Of a stretch of DNA of 6,049 nt, positions 6,027-6,049 are shown piece after piece; positions within the stretch are counted from its first letter, which is position 1, and each line of letters opens with the position of its first letter. Position numbers and translations under genes: made by a program. Below the pieces are notes generated by a model. It made no database searches, had not been told where the DNA came from, and saw only the letters and a program-made list of their open reading frames with translations. The DNA is taken from the NCBI GenBank assembly GCA_003973505.1, contig QNXT01000146.1:1-6049 (forward strand), read 5' to 3'. The DNA is from Bacteroidota bacterium. Its GTDB lineage: Bacteria; Bacteroidota; Bacteroidia; Bacteroidales; UBA1556.

Positions 6027-6049
6027 GAAATTTATATAAAAAAGTCAAT

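Noticed and set aside
1..6049. CRISPR array, tRNA or rRNA genes, insertion sequence
   Set aside because: No regularly spaced direct repeats, no tRNA or rRNA signature, and no transposase coding sequence were seen on either strand.

Overview
The window is AT-rich (roughly one third G+C in its genes). Its genes lack clear Shine-Dalgarno sequences, and it carries an exact match to the Bacteroidota promoter element TAnnTTTG. Gene content (indolepyruvate oxidoreductase pair, AcpH-type phosphodiesterase, remnant of a sensor kinase) also fits an anaerobic or facultatively anaerobic member of Bacteroidota, perhaps a marine Marinilabiliales-type lineage. The phylum is well supported; anything finer is a guess.

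Layout. Positions 1-~360 are unlike the rest: about 42% G+C, no complete gene, and a possible protein tail on the minus strand that runs rightward into a break. At about 352-361 this abuts the C-terminal ATPase half of a sensor histidine kinase on the plus strand, which lacks its sensor and phospho-acceptor parts. Both genes lose their 5' ends at the same place, so this is a rearrangement scar or an assembly chimera. Next, on the minus strand, come a 12-segment major facilitator-type transporter (853-2169), a rho-independent terminator (2181-2213), and the iorB (2233-2814) and iorA (2841-4439) genes. The two ior genes are transcribed leftward from one promoter at about 4478-4509. A 296-base AT-rich divergent intergenic region separates iorA from an acpH-like gene (4736-5848, plus strand). 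The final 200 bases are non-coding but strongly structured: a small hairpin and an 86-base, near-complete inverted repeat.

How the genes work together. IorA and IorB form one enzyme that oxidatively decarboxylates aryl-pyruvates, made by transamination of aromatic amino acids, to aryl-acetyl-CoA, passing electrons to a low-potential carrier. The transporter lies downstream, beyond a terminator, so it is at most partly co-expressed. The AcpH-like protein would act on acyl carrier protein; nothing in the sequence ties it to the ior operon.

No complete new multi-gene system is visible. The most unusual items are the long Lys-rich extension on the AcpH-like protein, the 86-base hairpin whose stem imperfections are nearly all G-U wobbles on one strand, the IorA lacking the usual C-terminal ferredoxin domain, and the double-truncation junction at about 360.
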